64,000 nucleotides of DNA from Marmoricola endophyticus. Lineage in GTDB: Bacteria > Actinomycetota > Actinomycetes > Propionibacteriales > Nocardioidaceae. The notes under the pieces were generated by a model. The model was given only the letters and a program-made list of their open reading frames with translations, ran no database searches and was not told the origin of the DNA. The stretch spans positions 858,861 through 922,860 of the forward strand of contig NZ_BMKQ01000001.1 of the NCBI RefSeq assembly GCF_014644415.1. The letters run 5' to 3'. The translations under genes and the position numbers were made by a program. This document shows, piece after piece, positions 19,739 through 28,231 of this stretch (positions within the stretch are counted from its first letter, which is position 1; every line of letters starts with the position of its first letter).

Positions 19739-21463
19739 TCACTCGGGAGCGACCACGAACTCCTTGGTCTTCGCGATCGCGAAGCCCCAGCCCTGGGAGA
19801 CCGTCGGCTTCGGCGGGATGGAGACCTCGTCGGGGTTGGTGAGGACGTCGAGGAGGACGGGCCCGTCGTGGGCGAAGGCCTCCTTCACCGCGCCGTCCAC
19901 GTCGCCGGGGTCGGCGACCCGGATGCCCTTCATGCCGATCGCCTCGGCCAGCTTGGCGAAGTCGGGGTTGTGCAGCACGGTGCCGAACTCGGCCAGACCC
20001 GCCTGCTCCATCTCCAGCTTGACCATGCCCAGCCGGCCGTTGTCGAACACGACGACCTTCACCGGGAGGTTCTGCGCGACCGCGGTGATCAGGTCGCCCA
20101 TCAGCATGGTCAGCCCACCGTCCCCGGAGAACGAGACCACCTGGCGCGACCGGTCGAGCGCCTGCGCGCCCAGTGCCTGCGGCATCGCGTTGGCCATCGA
20201 CCCGAGGTTGTAGGAGCCGATCAGCCGACGAGCGCCGGTGAAGCGGACGAAGCGGGACAGCCACACCGTCGACATCCCGGTGTCGGTGGTGAAGATGGTG
20301 TCGTCGTCGGCGTGCTTCTCGACGGCCGCGGCGACGACCTCCGGACGGATCCGGTGGTCGGGGTTGTCGGCCTTGCTGCGCAGCCTCCCGAGCAACTTCT
20401 TGTCGTGCTTGGGATCCGCGAGCCGCGCCTGCAGGTGGCCCCACTCCTCGTAGATCTTGCGCGCCGCCTTGAGGTGCTTGGCCGACCGCTTCCTCGCCAC
20501 CAGCGGGGTGAGCGCCTCCAGGGTCAGTCGCGCGTCGCCGACCACGGGGTGCGTGACCTGGGTACGACGGCCGATGTGTGCCGGGCGGGAGTCGATCTGG
20601 ATGACCGTCTTCCCCTTGGGGTAGAACTCCTTGTACGGGAAGTCGGTGCCCACCATCAGCAGCACGTCGCACGCCGCGAACGCCTCGGTGGTCGCGGGGT
20701 TGCCGATCAGCCCGGACTGGCCGACCTCGTACGGGTTGTCCTGCTCGAAGCCCTCCTTCGCCTTCAGCGACAGCACCATCGGCGCGTTGAGCTTGTCGGC
20801 CAGCGCCAGCACCTCCTCGCGTGCCGGGCGCGCCCCGGCCCCGACCAGCATGGTCACCCGGTCGCCGGCGTCGATCGCCTTCGCCGCGGCGTGCACCTCG
20901 GCGGCGTCCGCAGACCCCAGCGGCGCAGGGCCGACGAAGGTCGGGGTACGGGTGCCGTGCGGCACGTCCAGCGACCCGACGTCTCCGGGCACGCTGAGCA
21001 CGGCGACCCCACGCTGACCCAGCGCGGCGTTGACGCCCGACTCGAGCAGCTCGGGCAGCTGGTCGGGGTGGGTCAGCGTCTGCGTCCAGACCGCGACGTC
21101 GGCGAAGAGCTTGTCGTTGTCGACCTCCTGGAAGAAGTCCTGCCCCATCTCCTCGCGCGGGACCTGGCCGACGATCGCGAGCACCGGGGCGTGGGACTTC
21201 TTGGCGTCGTAGAGCCCGTTGAGCAGGTGGATGGCCCCCGGCCCGACCGTGCCCATGCAGACCGCCAGGTCGTCGGTCAGCTGCGCCTGGGCGCTGGCGG
21301 CGAAGGCCCCCGCCTCCTCGTGGCGCACCCCGACCCACTCCACGCGGTCCTCGCGACGGATGGCGTCGGTGATCGGGTTGAGCGCGTCGCCGACCACCCC
21401 CCACACGCTCTTCACGCCGTGCTCGGCGAGCGCGTCGATGATCAGCTCGGCAACAGTGGTCAC
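19739..21463 (-). CDS. poxB: ThDP-dependent pyruvate oxidase/dehydrogenase (PoxB-like)
   Basis: At 574 residues it is almost exactly the size of E. coli PoxB. The N-terminal PYR domain has the catalytic Glu in RHEEAGAFAASAQAQL, the middle domain binds FAD, and the C-terminal PP domain carries SGDGGLTMLMGDLITAV followed by VVFDNGRLGM, the ThDP/Mg2+ motif. Such enzymes decarboxylate pyruvate to acetate and pass electrons to membrane quinone. The final 25 residues in E. coli form the lipid-binding switch; here the end (PTVSQGWGFAIAKTKEFVV) is similar in position. It follows the pterin dehydratase/VOC gene by 42 nt, in a probable three-gene operon. Confidence 0.88.
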   Translation of the reverse strand: MTTVAELIIDALAEHGVKSVWGVVGDALNPITDAIRREDRVEWVGVRHEEAGAFAASAQAQLTDDLAVCMGTVGPGAIHLLNGLYDAKKSHAPVLAIVGQVPREEMGQDFFQEVDNDKLFADVAVWTQTLTHPDQLPELLESGVNAALGQRGVAVLSVPGDVGSLDVPHGTRTPTFVGPAPLGSADAAEVHAAAKAIDAGDRVTMLVGAGARPAREEVLALADKLNAPMVLSLKAKEGFEQDNPYEVGQSGLIGNPATTEAFAACDVLLMVGTDFPYKEFYPKGKTVIQIDSRPAHIGRRTQVTHPVVGDARLTLEALTPLVARKRSAKHLKAARKIYEEWGHLQARLADPKHDKKLLGRLRSKADNPDHRIRPEVVAAAVEKHADDDTIFTTDTGMSTVWLSRFVRFTGARRLIGSYNLGSMANAMPQALGAQALDRSRQVVSFSGDGGLTMLMGDLITAVAQNLPVKVVVFDNGRLGMVKLEMEQAGLAEFGTVLHNPDFAKLAEAIGMKGIRVADPGDVDGAVKEAFAHDGPVLLDVLTNPDEVSIPPKPTVSQGWGFAIAKTKEFVVAPE

Positions 21464-21505
21464 AGGGGGTCTCCTCGGTTCGGGTCGGTCGGGCGGGGCC
21501 GTCGG

Positions 21506-22162
21506 CTACTCGCCGCGTCCCTGCCAGGTGGTCAGGCAGGCCTGGTTGCCCTGGGCGTCGGCCAGCACCCAGTACGCCGGCGCGGCGTCGTCGGAGACCA
21601 GCGTGCCGCCGGCCTCGAGCGCGGCCTCGATCCTGGCGTCGACGACCTCGGGAGGCACGCGTACGTCCAGGTGCCAGCGCTGGTGCGGCGTCTCGTGGTC
21701 GTCGGACTCCTGGAACCAGATCGTCGGGTGGTTGCCGTCCGGGGCGACGACCTCGTCCTCGTCGACCTCCCAGTCCAGCAGCGCCGCCCAGAAGTCGCGG
21801 ATCTCGGCGTGGTCGGGGGTGTCGAGGCTCAGCTCAAGGCCCCAGACCTGGTCGGGGCGCGCCGCGGCCCCCGCCTCGGCGGCGAGCGCGGAGATCGTCC
21901 GGGCCATGTCGATGTCGCGGGAGGTGATCCCGCCGACGTCGTGGCTGGTCAGCCGCACGTCGAGCGTCGGGTAGGTCAGGTCGAGGTCGGGGTGGTGCTG
22001 CACCTCCTCGGCCTTCTCGCCGATCCGGTTGACCAGCGCCAGCCCGGTCGCGAAGTCGCCGGTCTCGAAGCGGGCGTGCAGCACGTCGAACACGATCCGC
22101 CAGTCGGCCAGCACGGCCTCCTCGACGTCGCTGGCACCCAGCAGGGTCTTCTCGTCGGCCAT
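21506..22162 (-). CDS. Pterin-4a-carbinolamine dehydratase / VOC domain fusion
   Basis: This 218-residue protein joins two small domains. Residues about 10-95 read VQHHPDLDLTYPTLDVRLTS, then HDVGGITSRDIDMA, the pterin-4a-carbinolamine dehydratase signature with the paired catalytic His and the third His in the T/S-H-D-x-G-G motif. Residues about 105-215 (LELSLDTPDHAEIRDFWAAL, RWHLDVRVPPEVVDARI) are a glyoxalase/VOC unit of the actinobacterial kind with metal-ligand candidates His and Glu. Stand-alone dehydratases are about 100 residues, so this is a real fusion; phenylalanine hydroxylase is not nearby. It sits 14 nt after the glutamate-synthase-like gene, upstream of poxB. Confidence 0.82.
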   Translation of the reverse strand: MADEKTLLGASDVEEAVLADWRIVFDVLHARFETGDFATGLALVNRIGEKAEEVQHHPDLDLTYPTLDVRLTSHDVGGITSRDIDMARTISALAAEAGAAARPDQVWGLELSLDTPDHAEIRDFWAALLDWEVDEDEVVAPDGNHPTIWFQESDDHETPHQRWHLDVRVPPEVVDARIEAALEAGGTLVSDDAAPAYWVLADAQGNQACLTTWQGRGE

Positions 22163-22176
22163 CTCGCGCTCCTCGT

Positions 22177-23760
22177 CTAGGGGACGAACCGGTCAGGGTC
22201 GGCCTGTACCCAGTCCGCGGCCCACGACTCGGGTGGGTTCTCGAGCAGGGCGCCGGGCTCGAGGTACTCGACGATCTCGTCGTACGACGCGATGTCCCCG
22301 TGCCCGATCCGGCGGCGCAGCATGTGCGGACGCAGCTCGTCGAACGACGACAGCCCCATCGAGGCGAGCACCTGCATCGCCTGCTCGACCGTGTGCTTCT
22401 GGTACGACGTGACGCGCTCGCTCTTGCTCGCGACGTCCAGGGCCCGCATCCGCTTCGGGTCCTGGGTCGCGACGCCGACCGGGCAGGTGTTGGTGTGGCA
22501 CTCCTGGGCCTGGATGCAGCCGACCGCCATCATCATCGCCCGCGCCGCGTTGAGGTAGTCGGCACCCTGGAGGATCCGCTTGACCACGTCGACGCCCGTG
22601 GCCACCTTCCCGGAGGCACCGATGGCGATCCGGTCGCGCAGCCCGACGCCGACGAGGGCGTTGTGCACGACGGCAAGGCCCTCGGTCAGCGGCATCCCGA
22701 CGTGGTCGGAGTACTCCACCGGCGCGGCGCCCGTGCCGCCCTCGGCGCCGTCGACCGTGATCATGTCGGGGTAGGTCTGCTCCTCGAGCATGGCCTTGCA
22801 GATGGCCAGCACGTCGCGCCGCGAACCCACGCACAGCTTGAAGCCGGTCGGCTTCCCGCCGGCGAGGTTCCGCATGTGCGCCATGAACCGGACCAGCTCG
22901 CGCGGGGTCGAGAAGACCTGGTGGTACGCCGGGGAGATCACCGTCTGGCCCTGCGGGACGTCGCGGGTCTCGGCGATCTCCTTGGTGACCTTCGCCCCGG
23001 GAAGCACGCCGCCGATGCCGGGCTTCGCGCCCTGGCTGAGCTTCAGGTGCACCATCTTCACCTGGTCGTCGGCGGCCTTGCGCGAGAACTCGTCGGGGTC
23101 GAAGTCGCCGTCGTCGGTGCGGCAGCCGAAGTAGCCCGAGCCGACCTCCCAGACGAGGTCGCCGCCACCCTTGCGGTGGTACGGGCTGATCGCCCCCTCT
23201 CCCGTGTCGTGGGCGAACCCGCCCGCGGCCGCGCCCTTGTTCAGCGCCTCGATCGCGTTGGCGGACAGCGACCCGAAGCTCATCGCCGAGACGTTGAGCA
23301 GCGCCATGTCGTACGGCTTGGTGCAGTCCGGGCCGCCGATGCGGACCCGCGGCGGAGCATCCATCGGCTTCACCGGAGCGGTGGAGTGGACGAGGTACTC
23401 GTAGCCGACCTGGTAGAGGTCGCGCTCGGTGCCGAACGGGTGCTCCTCCTTGGTGCCCTTGGCCTGCTGGTAGATCACCGTGCGCGTGTTGCGGTCGTAG
23501 GGGCGGCCGTCGAAGTTGCGCTCGATGAAGTACTGCTGCAGCTCGGGCCGCAGCGACTCCATGAGGAACCGCATGTGCCCGAGGATCGGGTAGTTGCGCA
23601 GGATCGAGTGCTTGGTCTGCACCAGGTCGTAGACCCCCAGCGCGACCAGGCCGGCGAGGATCACCAGCAGCACGATCCACGCCCAGCTGCCGATCGCGGC
23701 GATGACGCCGACGACGACGAGGAGCAGGCTGAGGACACCGATCAGGAAGAAGCGAAGCAC
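22177..23760 (-). CDS. FMN-binding glutamate-synthase-family protein, membrane anchored
   Basis: About 527 residues from GTG 23760 (VLRFFLIGVLSLLLVVVG). An in-frame GTG at 23784 is an alternative. The first 55 residues form two membrane helices. The rest is the FMN-binding/synthase half of GltB: ISPYHRKGGGDLVWEVGSGYF, GAKPGIGGVLPGAKV, MITVDGAEGGTGAAP, and a 3Fe-4S cysteine set in CIQAQECHTNTCPVGVATQDP. The glutaminase domain of GltB is missing, so it is not a complete glutamate synthase. Related archaeal-type and bacterial proteins are of uncertain function, probably membrane-linked flavin redox enzymes. It heads an operon with the pterin dehydratase fusion and poxB. Confidence 0.85.
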   Translation of the reverse strand: MLRFFLIGVLSLLLVVVGVIAAIGSWAWIVLLVILAGLVALGVYDLVQTKHSILRNYPILGHMRFLMESLRPELQQYFIERNFDGRPYDRNTRTVIYQQAKGTKEEHPFGTERDLYQVGYEYLVHSTAPVKPMDAPPRVRIGGPDCTKPYDMALLNVSAMSFGSLSANAIEALNKGAAAGGFAHDTGEGAISPYHRKGGGDLVWEVGSGYFGCRTDDGDFDPDEFSRKAADDQVKMVHLKLSQGAKPGIGGVLPGAKVTKEIAETRDVPQGQTVISPAYHQVFSTPRELVRFMAHMRNLAGGKPTGFKLCVGSRRDVLAICKAMLEEQTYPDMITVDGAEGGTGAAPVEYSDHVGMPLTEGLAVVHNALVGVGLRDRIAIGASGKVATGVDVVKRILQGADYLNAARAMMMAVGCIQAQECHTNTCPVGVATQDPKRMRALDVASKSERVTSYQKHTVEQAMQVLASMGLSSFDELRPHMLRRRIGHGDIASYDEIVEYLEPGALLENPPESWAADWVQADPDRFVP

Positions 23761-23790
23761 GCCGTCGAACCTAGACCCGTGCACCGACCG

Positions 23791-24321
23791 TCACGAGGTG
23801 GGCACCCAGAACCGGAGCTTCCCGCCGCGCTGGTCCTCGAGCTCCCCGCCGTTGCTCACGATCGTCCGGCGCGACGCCTCGTTGTCGGTGTCACAGGTGA
23901 CCAGCGCCGGGTCGATGCCCAGGTCGTGGGCCACGGGGAGGGCGGCGGCCAGCATCGCGGTCGCGTGGCCCCGACGGCGGGCCGAACGGCGGACGTCGTA
24001 CCCGATGTGGCCGCCGAGCTCGCGCAGAAACGGTGTCGAGAGCTCGTGGCGGATCGCGATCCGGCCGAGCCAGGCGGCTGCGTCGACCCACCACAGCGAG
24101 GTCGAGCACACGTAGTGCGCGAAGCGCGGGGTGTGCCGCTCCGCGACCAGCGCCTCGACGTACGCCGCGAAGCCGTCGGCGCTGTGCCAGGTCGAGGAGT
24201 ACGTCGCGAGGTCGTTGCCGACCATCGACCCGTCCCCCGCACGCCCCTCGGCCGCGAACTCCTCCATCGCGGCGAGGAACGACTCCCGGTAGCGGACGTC
24301 GGGGGTCACCAGCTCGGCCAT
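23791..24321 (-). CDS. GNAT-family N-acetyltransferase
   Basis: A 176-residue protein from ATG 24321 (MAELVTPDVRYRESFLAAME). It shows GNAT strand beta4 (GGHIGYDVRRSARRRGHATAM, where RRSARRRGHATAM is the acetyl-CoA loop) and the beta5-alpha4 region TCDTDNEASRRTIVSNGGEL. The N-terminal half with a WHSADGFAAYVEALVAE segment resembles predicted acetyltransferases related to bacilli YkkB-type proteins. Substrate is unknown. It lies upstream of the glutamate-synthase-like gene (about 30 nt) on the same strand. Confidence 0.83.
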   Translation of the reverse strand: MAELVTPDVRYRESFLAAMEEFAAEGRAGDGSMVGNDLATYSSTWHSADGFAAYVEALVAERHTPRFAHYVCSTSLWWVDAAAWLGRIAIRHELSTPFLRELGGHIGYDVRRSARRRGHATAMLAAALPVAHDLGIDPALVTCDTDNEASRRTIVSNGGELEDQRGGKLRFWVPTS

Positions 24322-24356
24322 GGGGCCTATCGTCGCGCCTTCGTCAGCGAGGTACC

Positions 24357-24450
24357 GCCACCACGGAGGTCGAGACTGTCGAGACCACCGCCACCACGGT
24401 GGTCGAGCCCGACGCGAGCGCAGCGAGCGAGGACGTCGAGACCACCGCCG
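24357..24450. repeat. Interspersed GGTGGTCGAGC / GTCGAGACCACC element
   Basis: The stretch contains GTCGAGACCACCGCC, ACCACGGTGGTCGAGCCC, GCGAGCGCAGCGAGCGAGG and a final GTCGAGACCACCG, so both ends can pair (GGTGGTCGA with TCGAGACCACC-type ends). The same modular element recurs at 27.05, 41.94-42.28 and 60.64-60.87 kb. It fills the divergent gap before the kinase-fold gene. Confidence 0.8.
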
Positions 24451-24467
24451 TGGCAGCATCAGCGCCG

Positions 24468-25421
24468 ATGAGCCAGCCCACGCCCCGCGTCGACCTCCCG
24501 CAGGTGCCGCACGGGGCGACCGCCCAGCGGCTCACCTGGCGCTTCCTGCCGCGAGCGCTGCGAGCGGCGGTGGAGCAGCGTCTCGGTGGCGAGGTCGTCG
24601 CCGACGAGTCCAAGGAGTCGGGCTTCACCACCGGCTTCGCCTCCGTGCTGCGTACGGCTGACGGCGGCAGCGTCTTCCTCAAGGCCGCCAGCGTGGTGGC
24701 CCAGGAGCAGGTGGCGGCGGCGTACCGCGACGAGATCACGGTCCTGCGGGCGCTCGCGGCCCACGACCGAGCACTGCCGATGCCGCGGCCGCTGTGGGTG
24801 CTCGACGACGACGCGTGGGTCGCGATCGGCTTCGAGGTGGTCGAGGGCCGACCGCCTCGGCGACCGTGGCGCGCGGTCGAGCTGGAGCGTGCGCTCGACC
24901 TCGCCGAGGAGATCGCCGCGGCGACCGACCCCGTCCCGGCCGGCCTCGCGCTGCGGACGATCAGTGAGGCGGAGCCCTCGCTGCTGCACGCCTGGGAGAT
25001 GCTCCCGGACCGACCGCACCGGGACGAGGCGCTGGCGCTCGCGTCGTCGTACGCCGACCTGCCGCTCACCGCCTTCTGCCACAGCGACCTGCGCGACGAC
25101 AACGTGCTGCTGGACGACGGGTCGGCGTACGCCGTCGACTGGAACCACGCCTGCCTCTCCACACCCTGGCAGGACACCGTCGACCTGCTGGTCTCGGCGT
25201 ACGGCGACGGCCTCGACGTCGAGGAGGTCCTCGCCCGCCGGGCGCTGACCCGCGACGTCGACCCCGAGCACGTCGACCGTTGGCTCGCCGCGCTGTCCGG
25301 CTTCATGGCCGACGCCGCGCTGCGCCCGGCCCCGCTGAACTCGCCGCACCTGCGGACGCACAGCCGGTGGTACGCCGAGGCGACCTGGCGCTGGCTCGGC
25401 GAGCGGCGCAGATGGCACTGA
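24468..25421 (+). CDS. Phosphotransferase-family (APH-like) protein
   Basis: This 317-residue protein from ATG 24468 (MSQPTPRVDLPQVPHG) has a kinase fold: FASVLRTADGGSVFLKAAS with the ATP-binding Lys, AFCHSDLRDDNVLLDDGSAY as the catalytic loop (HSDLRDDN in place of HGDxxxxN), and AVDWNHACLSTPWQDTVDL as the metal-binding segment. These features place it in the APH/choline-kinase superfamily, a group with many uncharacterised actinobacterial members. It is separate from the other kinase-fold protein at 7137. An open frame extends far upstream through the repeat element but has no support. Substrate is unknown. Confidence 0.8.
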   Translation: MSQPTPRVDLPQVPHGATAQRLTWRFLPRALRAAVEQRLGGEVVADESKESGFTTGFASVLRTADGGSVFLKAASVVAQEQVAAAYRDEITVLRALAAHDRALPMPRPLWVLDDDAWVAIGFEVVEGRPPRRPWRAVELERALDLAEEIAAATDPVPAGLALRTISEAEPSLLHAWEMLPDRPHRDEALALASSYADLPLTAFCHSDLRDDNVLLDDGSAYAVDWNHACLSTPWQDTVDLLVSAYGDGLDVEEVLARRALTRDVDPEHVDRWLAALSGFMADAALRPAPLNSPHLRTHSRWYAEATWRWLGERRRWH

Positions 25422-25555
25422 GGCGGATCGACGGCACGGTTCGAGACGATCAGCCGTTGACCGCGACCCGCGGCGGTCGGTAAGCCGGAGTCGTCGCTCC
25501 CGACCCCGGGGGCACGCCGCCGTCTCGGGCGGTCATCGATCACCAGGAGTGATGA
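25422..25555. other. Intergenic leader before the secreted muralytic gene
   Basis: 134 bp between the kinase-like gene and the secreted protein. It ends with AGGAGTG as Shine-Dalgarno 8 nt before ATG 25556. I looked for a c-di-AMP (ydaO) riboswitch, common before actinobacterial wall hydrolases, and did not find its conserved words. Beyond short GC-rich inverted repeats near 25490-25530, nothing is recognisable. Confidence 0.4.
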
Positions 25556-26578
25556 ATGACCACAGCACGACCCCTCTCCCCGGCACGGCGCCTGACCGGC
25601 GCCCTGCTGGGTACGACGACCGCCGCCGTCGTCGGTCTCTCCCTCGTCGCCGCGCCCGCTGCCACCGCGGCTGCGGGCGACGGTCCCGACACCACGACCG
25701 GCCAGCGGCTCGAGGCGTACCAGGCCCGGCACGACCTGCCCGCCACCGGACGGACGGACGCCGCGACCGCCCGGTCGCTGCGGTCCGCCTCGCGCGCCGA
25801 GCTGGCGCGGATCTACCCCGCCGCGCAGGCGTCGGCGACTCTCAGCGGGCAGGAGTGCACCAACGCGCGCACCGTCATCGGCGTCGGCAAGGGCAAGGGC
25901 ATCCCGCGTCGCGGGATCGAGATCGCGCTGATGACCGCGATGCAGGAGTCGAAGTTCGTCAACTACACCACCGCCGTCGACCACGACTCGCTCGGCATCT
26001 TCCAGCAGCGGCCGAGCACCGGGTGGGGCACGCCGGCGCAGATCACCAACGTCGTCACCTCGACGCAGTCGTTCTACGGCGTCGCCGCGTACGGCTCGAA
26101 CGCCGGTCTGCTGCAGATCCCGAGCTGGCAGACCCGGGACCGCGGTGAGGTCGCGCAGGCCGTACAGGTCTCGGCGTACCCCGACCGATACGACCAGTGG
26201 ACCGACTGGGCGGTGAGCTTCTACGACCAGCAGGCGGGCAGCACCGCCGCGATCACCGGCGACAGCGGCAGCGCCAGCCCTTGCGCCGGCGGCGGCAGTG
26301 GCGCCGGGAAGTACTACGTCGACACCTACGCCGACGCTCCCGTGTACGCCTCCCCGACCAGCACCGCGCAGACCGGCACGCTGTACGGCGGTACTAGCTA
26401 CGTCTACTGCAAGGCGTACGGCCGCCAGGTCGGCAGCGGTGGCTCGTACAACCACTACTGGCTGCGCACCGACCCCGACCAGGGCCCCGGCGGCCAGTAC
26501 GTCTCGGCCTACTACCTCAGCCGCTGGGGCAACGACGAGGCGAAGGACAACAACGGGGCCGTGATCCCGGACTGCTGA
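25556..26578 (+). CDS. Secreted peptidoglycan-active protein (lysozyme-like domain)
   Basis: This 340-residue protein has a Sec signal peptide (cleavage likely after ATA near residue 38), a short peptidoglycan-binding-like segment ([19 protein letters not shown]), and a catalytic-type domain containing [37 protein letters not shown] and [13 protein letters not shown]. The same motifs mark a lysozyme-like module of many actinobacterial muralytic enzymes, where the Glu in MQESK is the likely acid. A Gly/Ser linker (about 235-250) joins a C-terminal SH3-like region with paired Tyr and two Cys (SYVYCKAYG and the final PDC). It probably cleaves or binds peptidoglycan during growth. Good Shine-Dalgarno AGGAG. 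Confidence 0.75.
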   Translation: MTTARPLSPARRLTGALLGTTTAAVVGLSLVAAPAATAAAGDGPDTTTGQRLEAYQARHDLPATGRTDAATARSLRSASRAELARIYPAAQASATLSGQECTNARTVIGVGKGKGIPRRGIEIALMTAMQESKFVNYTTAVDHDSLGIFQQRPSTGWGTPAQITNVVTSTQSFYGVAAYGSNAGLLQIPSWQTRDRGEVAQAVQVSAYPDRYDQWTDWAVSFYDQQAGSTAAITGDSGSASPCAGGGSGAGKYYVDTYADAPVYASPTSTAQTGTLYGGTSYVYCKAYGRQVGSGGSYNHYWLRTDPDQGPGGQYVSAYYLSRWGNDEAKDNNGAVIPDC

Positions 26579-26715
26579 GCGGATTTGGGGGGCGCGACGC
26601 GCCGCTGATACCTTTGGCGCTTGTGCCCGGCGGGCCAGGTGGCTCGTCGCGCCCTCCCGACTCGCAGCAGAGTTTCAATCGCACCCGCACCACGACCCAC
26701 ACGAAGAGGCAATCA

Positions 26716-26976
26716 GTGGCCAACATCAAGTCGCAGATCAAGCGCATCCGGCAGAACGACGCCGCCCACGAGTACAACAAGGCGATCAAGTCGGCGCTGA
26801 AGACCTCGGCTCGCCGCTTCCGCCAGGCCGCGGACGCCGGCGACAAGGAGCAGGCCACCGCGCTCGCGCAGGAGGCGTCCAAGCGCCTCGACAAGGCTGC
26901 TTCCAAGGGCGTCATCCACAAGAACCAGGCGGCCAACCGCAAGTCGGCCATCGCCAAGCGGGCCGCTTCTCTCTGA
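26716..26976 (+). CDS. rpsT: 30S ribosomal protein S20
   Basis: An 86-residue, Lys/Ala-rich, all-helical protein starting [15 protein letters not shown] from GTG 26716, with AGAGG 8 nt upstream. The motifs [21 protein letters not shown] and [17 protein letters not shown] match bacterial S20 along its whole length. S20 binds 16S rRNA helices early in 30S assembly. It is divergent from holA, the standard arrangement in actinobacteria, and is followed by a hairpin terminator. Confidence 0.96.
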   Translation: MANIKSQIKRIRQNDAAHEYNKAIKSALKTSARRFRQAADAGDKEQATALAQEASKRLDKAASKGVIHKNQAANRKSAIAKRAASL

Positions 26977-26994
26977 GCGCCGCGCCGCGCCGAC

Positions 26995-27032
26995 GAGGCG
27001 TCGACCCTCCCGCACGGGAGCCGGTCGGCGCC
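26995..27032 (+). terminator. Terminator after rpsT
   Basis: GAGGCGTCGACCCTCCCG pairs imperfectly with CGGGAGCCGGTCGGCGCCTC around a 2-nt loop, then TCTTCTGCTGT follows. Position 20 nt after the rpsT stop supports a terminator. Confidence 0.6.
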
Positions 27033-27046
27033 TCTTCTGCTGTGCG

Positions 27047-27147
27047 TGGGTGGTCGAGCCGGATGCGAGCGCAGCGAGCGAGGCGATGCCCTGAGCAGCG
27101 ACCGAGGAACGAGGCCGCGCGTCGAAGGGACGTCGAGACCACCGAGC
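27047..27147. repeat. Interspersed GGTGGTCGAGC element
   Basis: Starts GGTGGTCGAGCCGG and ends GGGACGTCGAGACCACCGAG, with GCGAGCGCAGCGAGCGAGG inside and a GAGCAGCGACCGAGGAACGAG segment not present in the other copies. The ends can pair. It fills the gap between the convergent ends of rpsT and holA. Confidence 0.8.
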
Positions 27148-27159
27148 CGCGGACCCGGG

Positions 27160-28200
27160 TCAGCGACCGGTGTCGGCCAACCCGGCGACGCTGAGCACGA
27201 GCTGCTCCAGGGTCCACGACGCGTCGTGCGCGCGGCCCTTGATGTCGGCGTCGGCCCGGGCGACGAGGCGGATCGCCGCTCCGAGCCGGTCGGCGTCCCA
27301 GACCCGCAGCTGGTTGCGCAGGACGCGCAGCTTCCACGGCGGCGCCCCGATCAGCCGGGCGATCTCACCGTCGCTGCGACCGCGCGGGGCGGCGGCGTAC
27401 TTGGTGAGCTGGCGCAGGCCGTTGGTCAGCGCCGAGGTGACCAGCACCGCGGGGAGGTCGGTGACGATCCCCCAGCGCAGCTCCTCGAGGGCGGCGGCGG
27501 TGCGCCCGAAGATCGCGTGCTCGGCGATGTCGAAGGAGCGGGCCTCCGCGCGTCCGCCGAAGTACCTCTTGACCAGCTCGGTCGTCACCGTGACCGGCTG
27601 GCGGCCGTCCGGCCCGGCGGCCACCGAGGCGTCGCTGGCCAGCTGCTCGCAGGCCGCGGCGAGCCCGCGCAGGTCGGCACCGACCGCGCTGACCAGGGCG
27701 GTCGCCGCCTCGGGCTCGATCCGGGTGCGGTGACGACGCAGCTCGGCGTTGACGTACTGCGGCAGCTCGCCGCCCTTCAACGACGCCGAGCGCATCTCGA
27801 GCACCCCGAGCTTGCGCAGCTTGGTGAGCACCCCGGAGCCCTTCTGGCCGCCGGAGTGGGCGAGCACCAGGGCGACGTCCTCGACCGGCGAGGCGACGTA
27901 GCCGAGCACCGGGTCGACCGACTCCTCCGGCAGGTCCTCCAGCCGGCGCACGAGGACGAACCGGGTGCTGGAAAACAGCGACGGCGCGCTGAGCTCGCCC
28001 AGGCTGGCCAGGGTCAGCTGGTCACCGGTCGTCTCGCTGAGCTCCGCCTCCGGGTCGGCCTCGCGGACGTGGTCGCGAGCCGTGGCGATCGCGCGCTCGT
28101 TGAGGAACTCCTCGGGCCCGGCCACCAGCAGCACCCGGCCGAGCAGCTCGCGCGGGACCTGGTCGAGGGTCTTCGCGGCGGGGGCCGTACGCGCTGGCAT
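27160..28200 (-). CDS. holA: DNA polymerase III subunit delta
   Basis: A 346-residue protein. The start is MPARTAPAAKTLDQV, then LLVAGPEEFLNERAIATA is the opening Walker-like region of clamp-loader delta. RFVLVRRLEDLPEE, LVLAHSGGQKGSGVLTKL and the domain III helices (LPAVLVTSALTNGLRQL, RLIGAPPWKLRVLRNQ) match HolA throughout. The protein opens the beta clamp as part of the clamp loader. It lies 31 nt after comEC on the same strand, the typical comEA-comEC-holA order, and is divergent from rpsT. Confidence 0.93.
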   Translation of the reverse strand: MPARTAPAAKTLDQVPRELLGRVLLVAGPEEFLNERAIATARDHVREADPEAELSETTGDQLTLASLGELSAPSLFSSTRFVLVRRLEDLPEESVDPVLGYVASPVEDVALVLAHSGGQKGSGVLTKLRKLGVLEMRSASLKGGELPQYVNAELRRHRTRIEPEAATALVSAVGADLRGLAAACEQLASDASVAAGPDGRQPVTVTTELVKRYFGGRAEARSFDIAEHAIFGRTAAALEELRWGIVTDLPAVLVTSALTNGLRQLTKYAAAPRGRSDGEIARLIGAPPWKLRVLRNQLRVWDADRLGAAIRLVARADADIKGRAHDASWTLEQLVLSVAGLADTGR

Positions 28201-28231
28201 GACGGCACTCTCTCACCCGCCACCGACAGCA

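Noticed and set aside
25430-25555. c-di-AMP (ydaO) riboswitch before the secreted muralytic gene
   Set aside because: The position is typical for such genes, but the conserved riboswitch words are not present and the gap is short.
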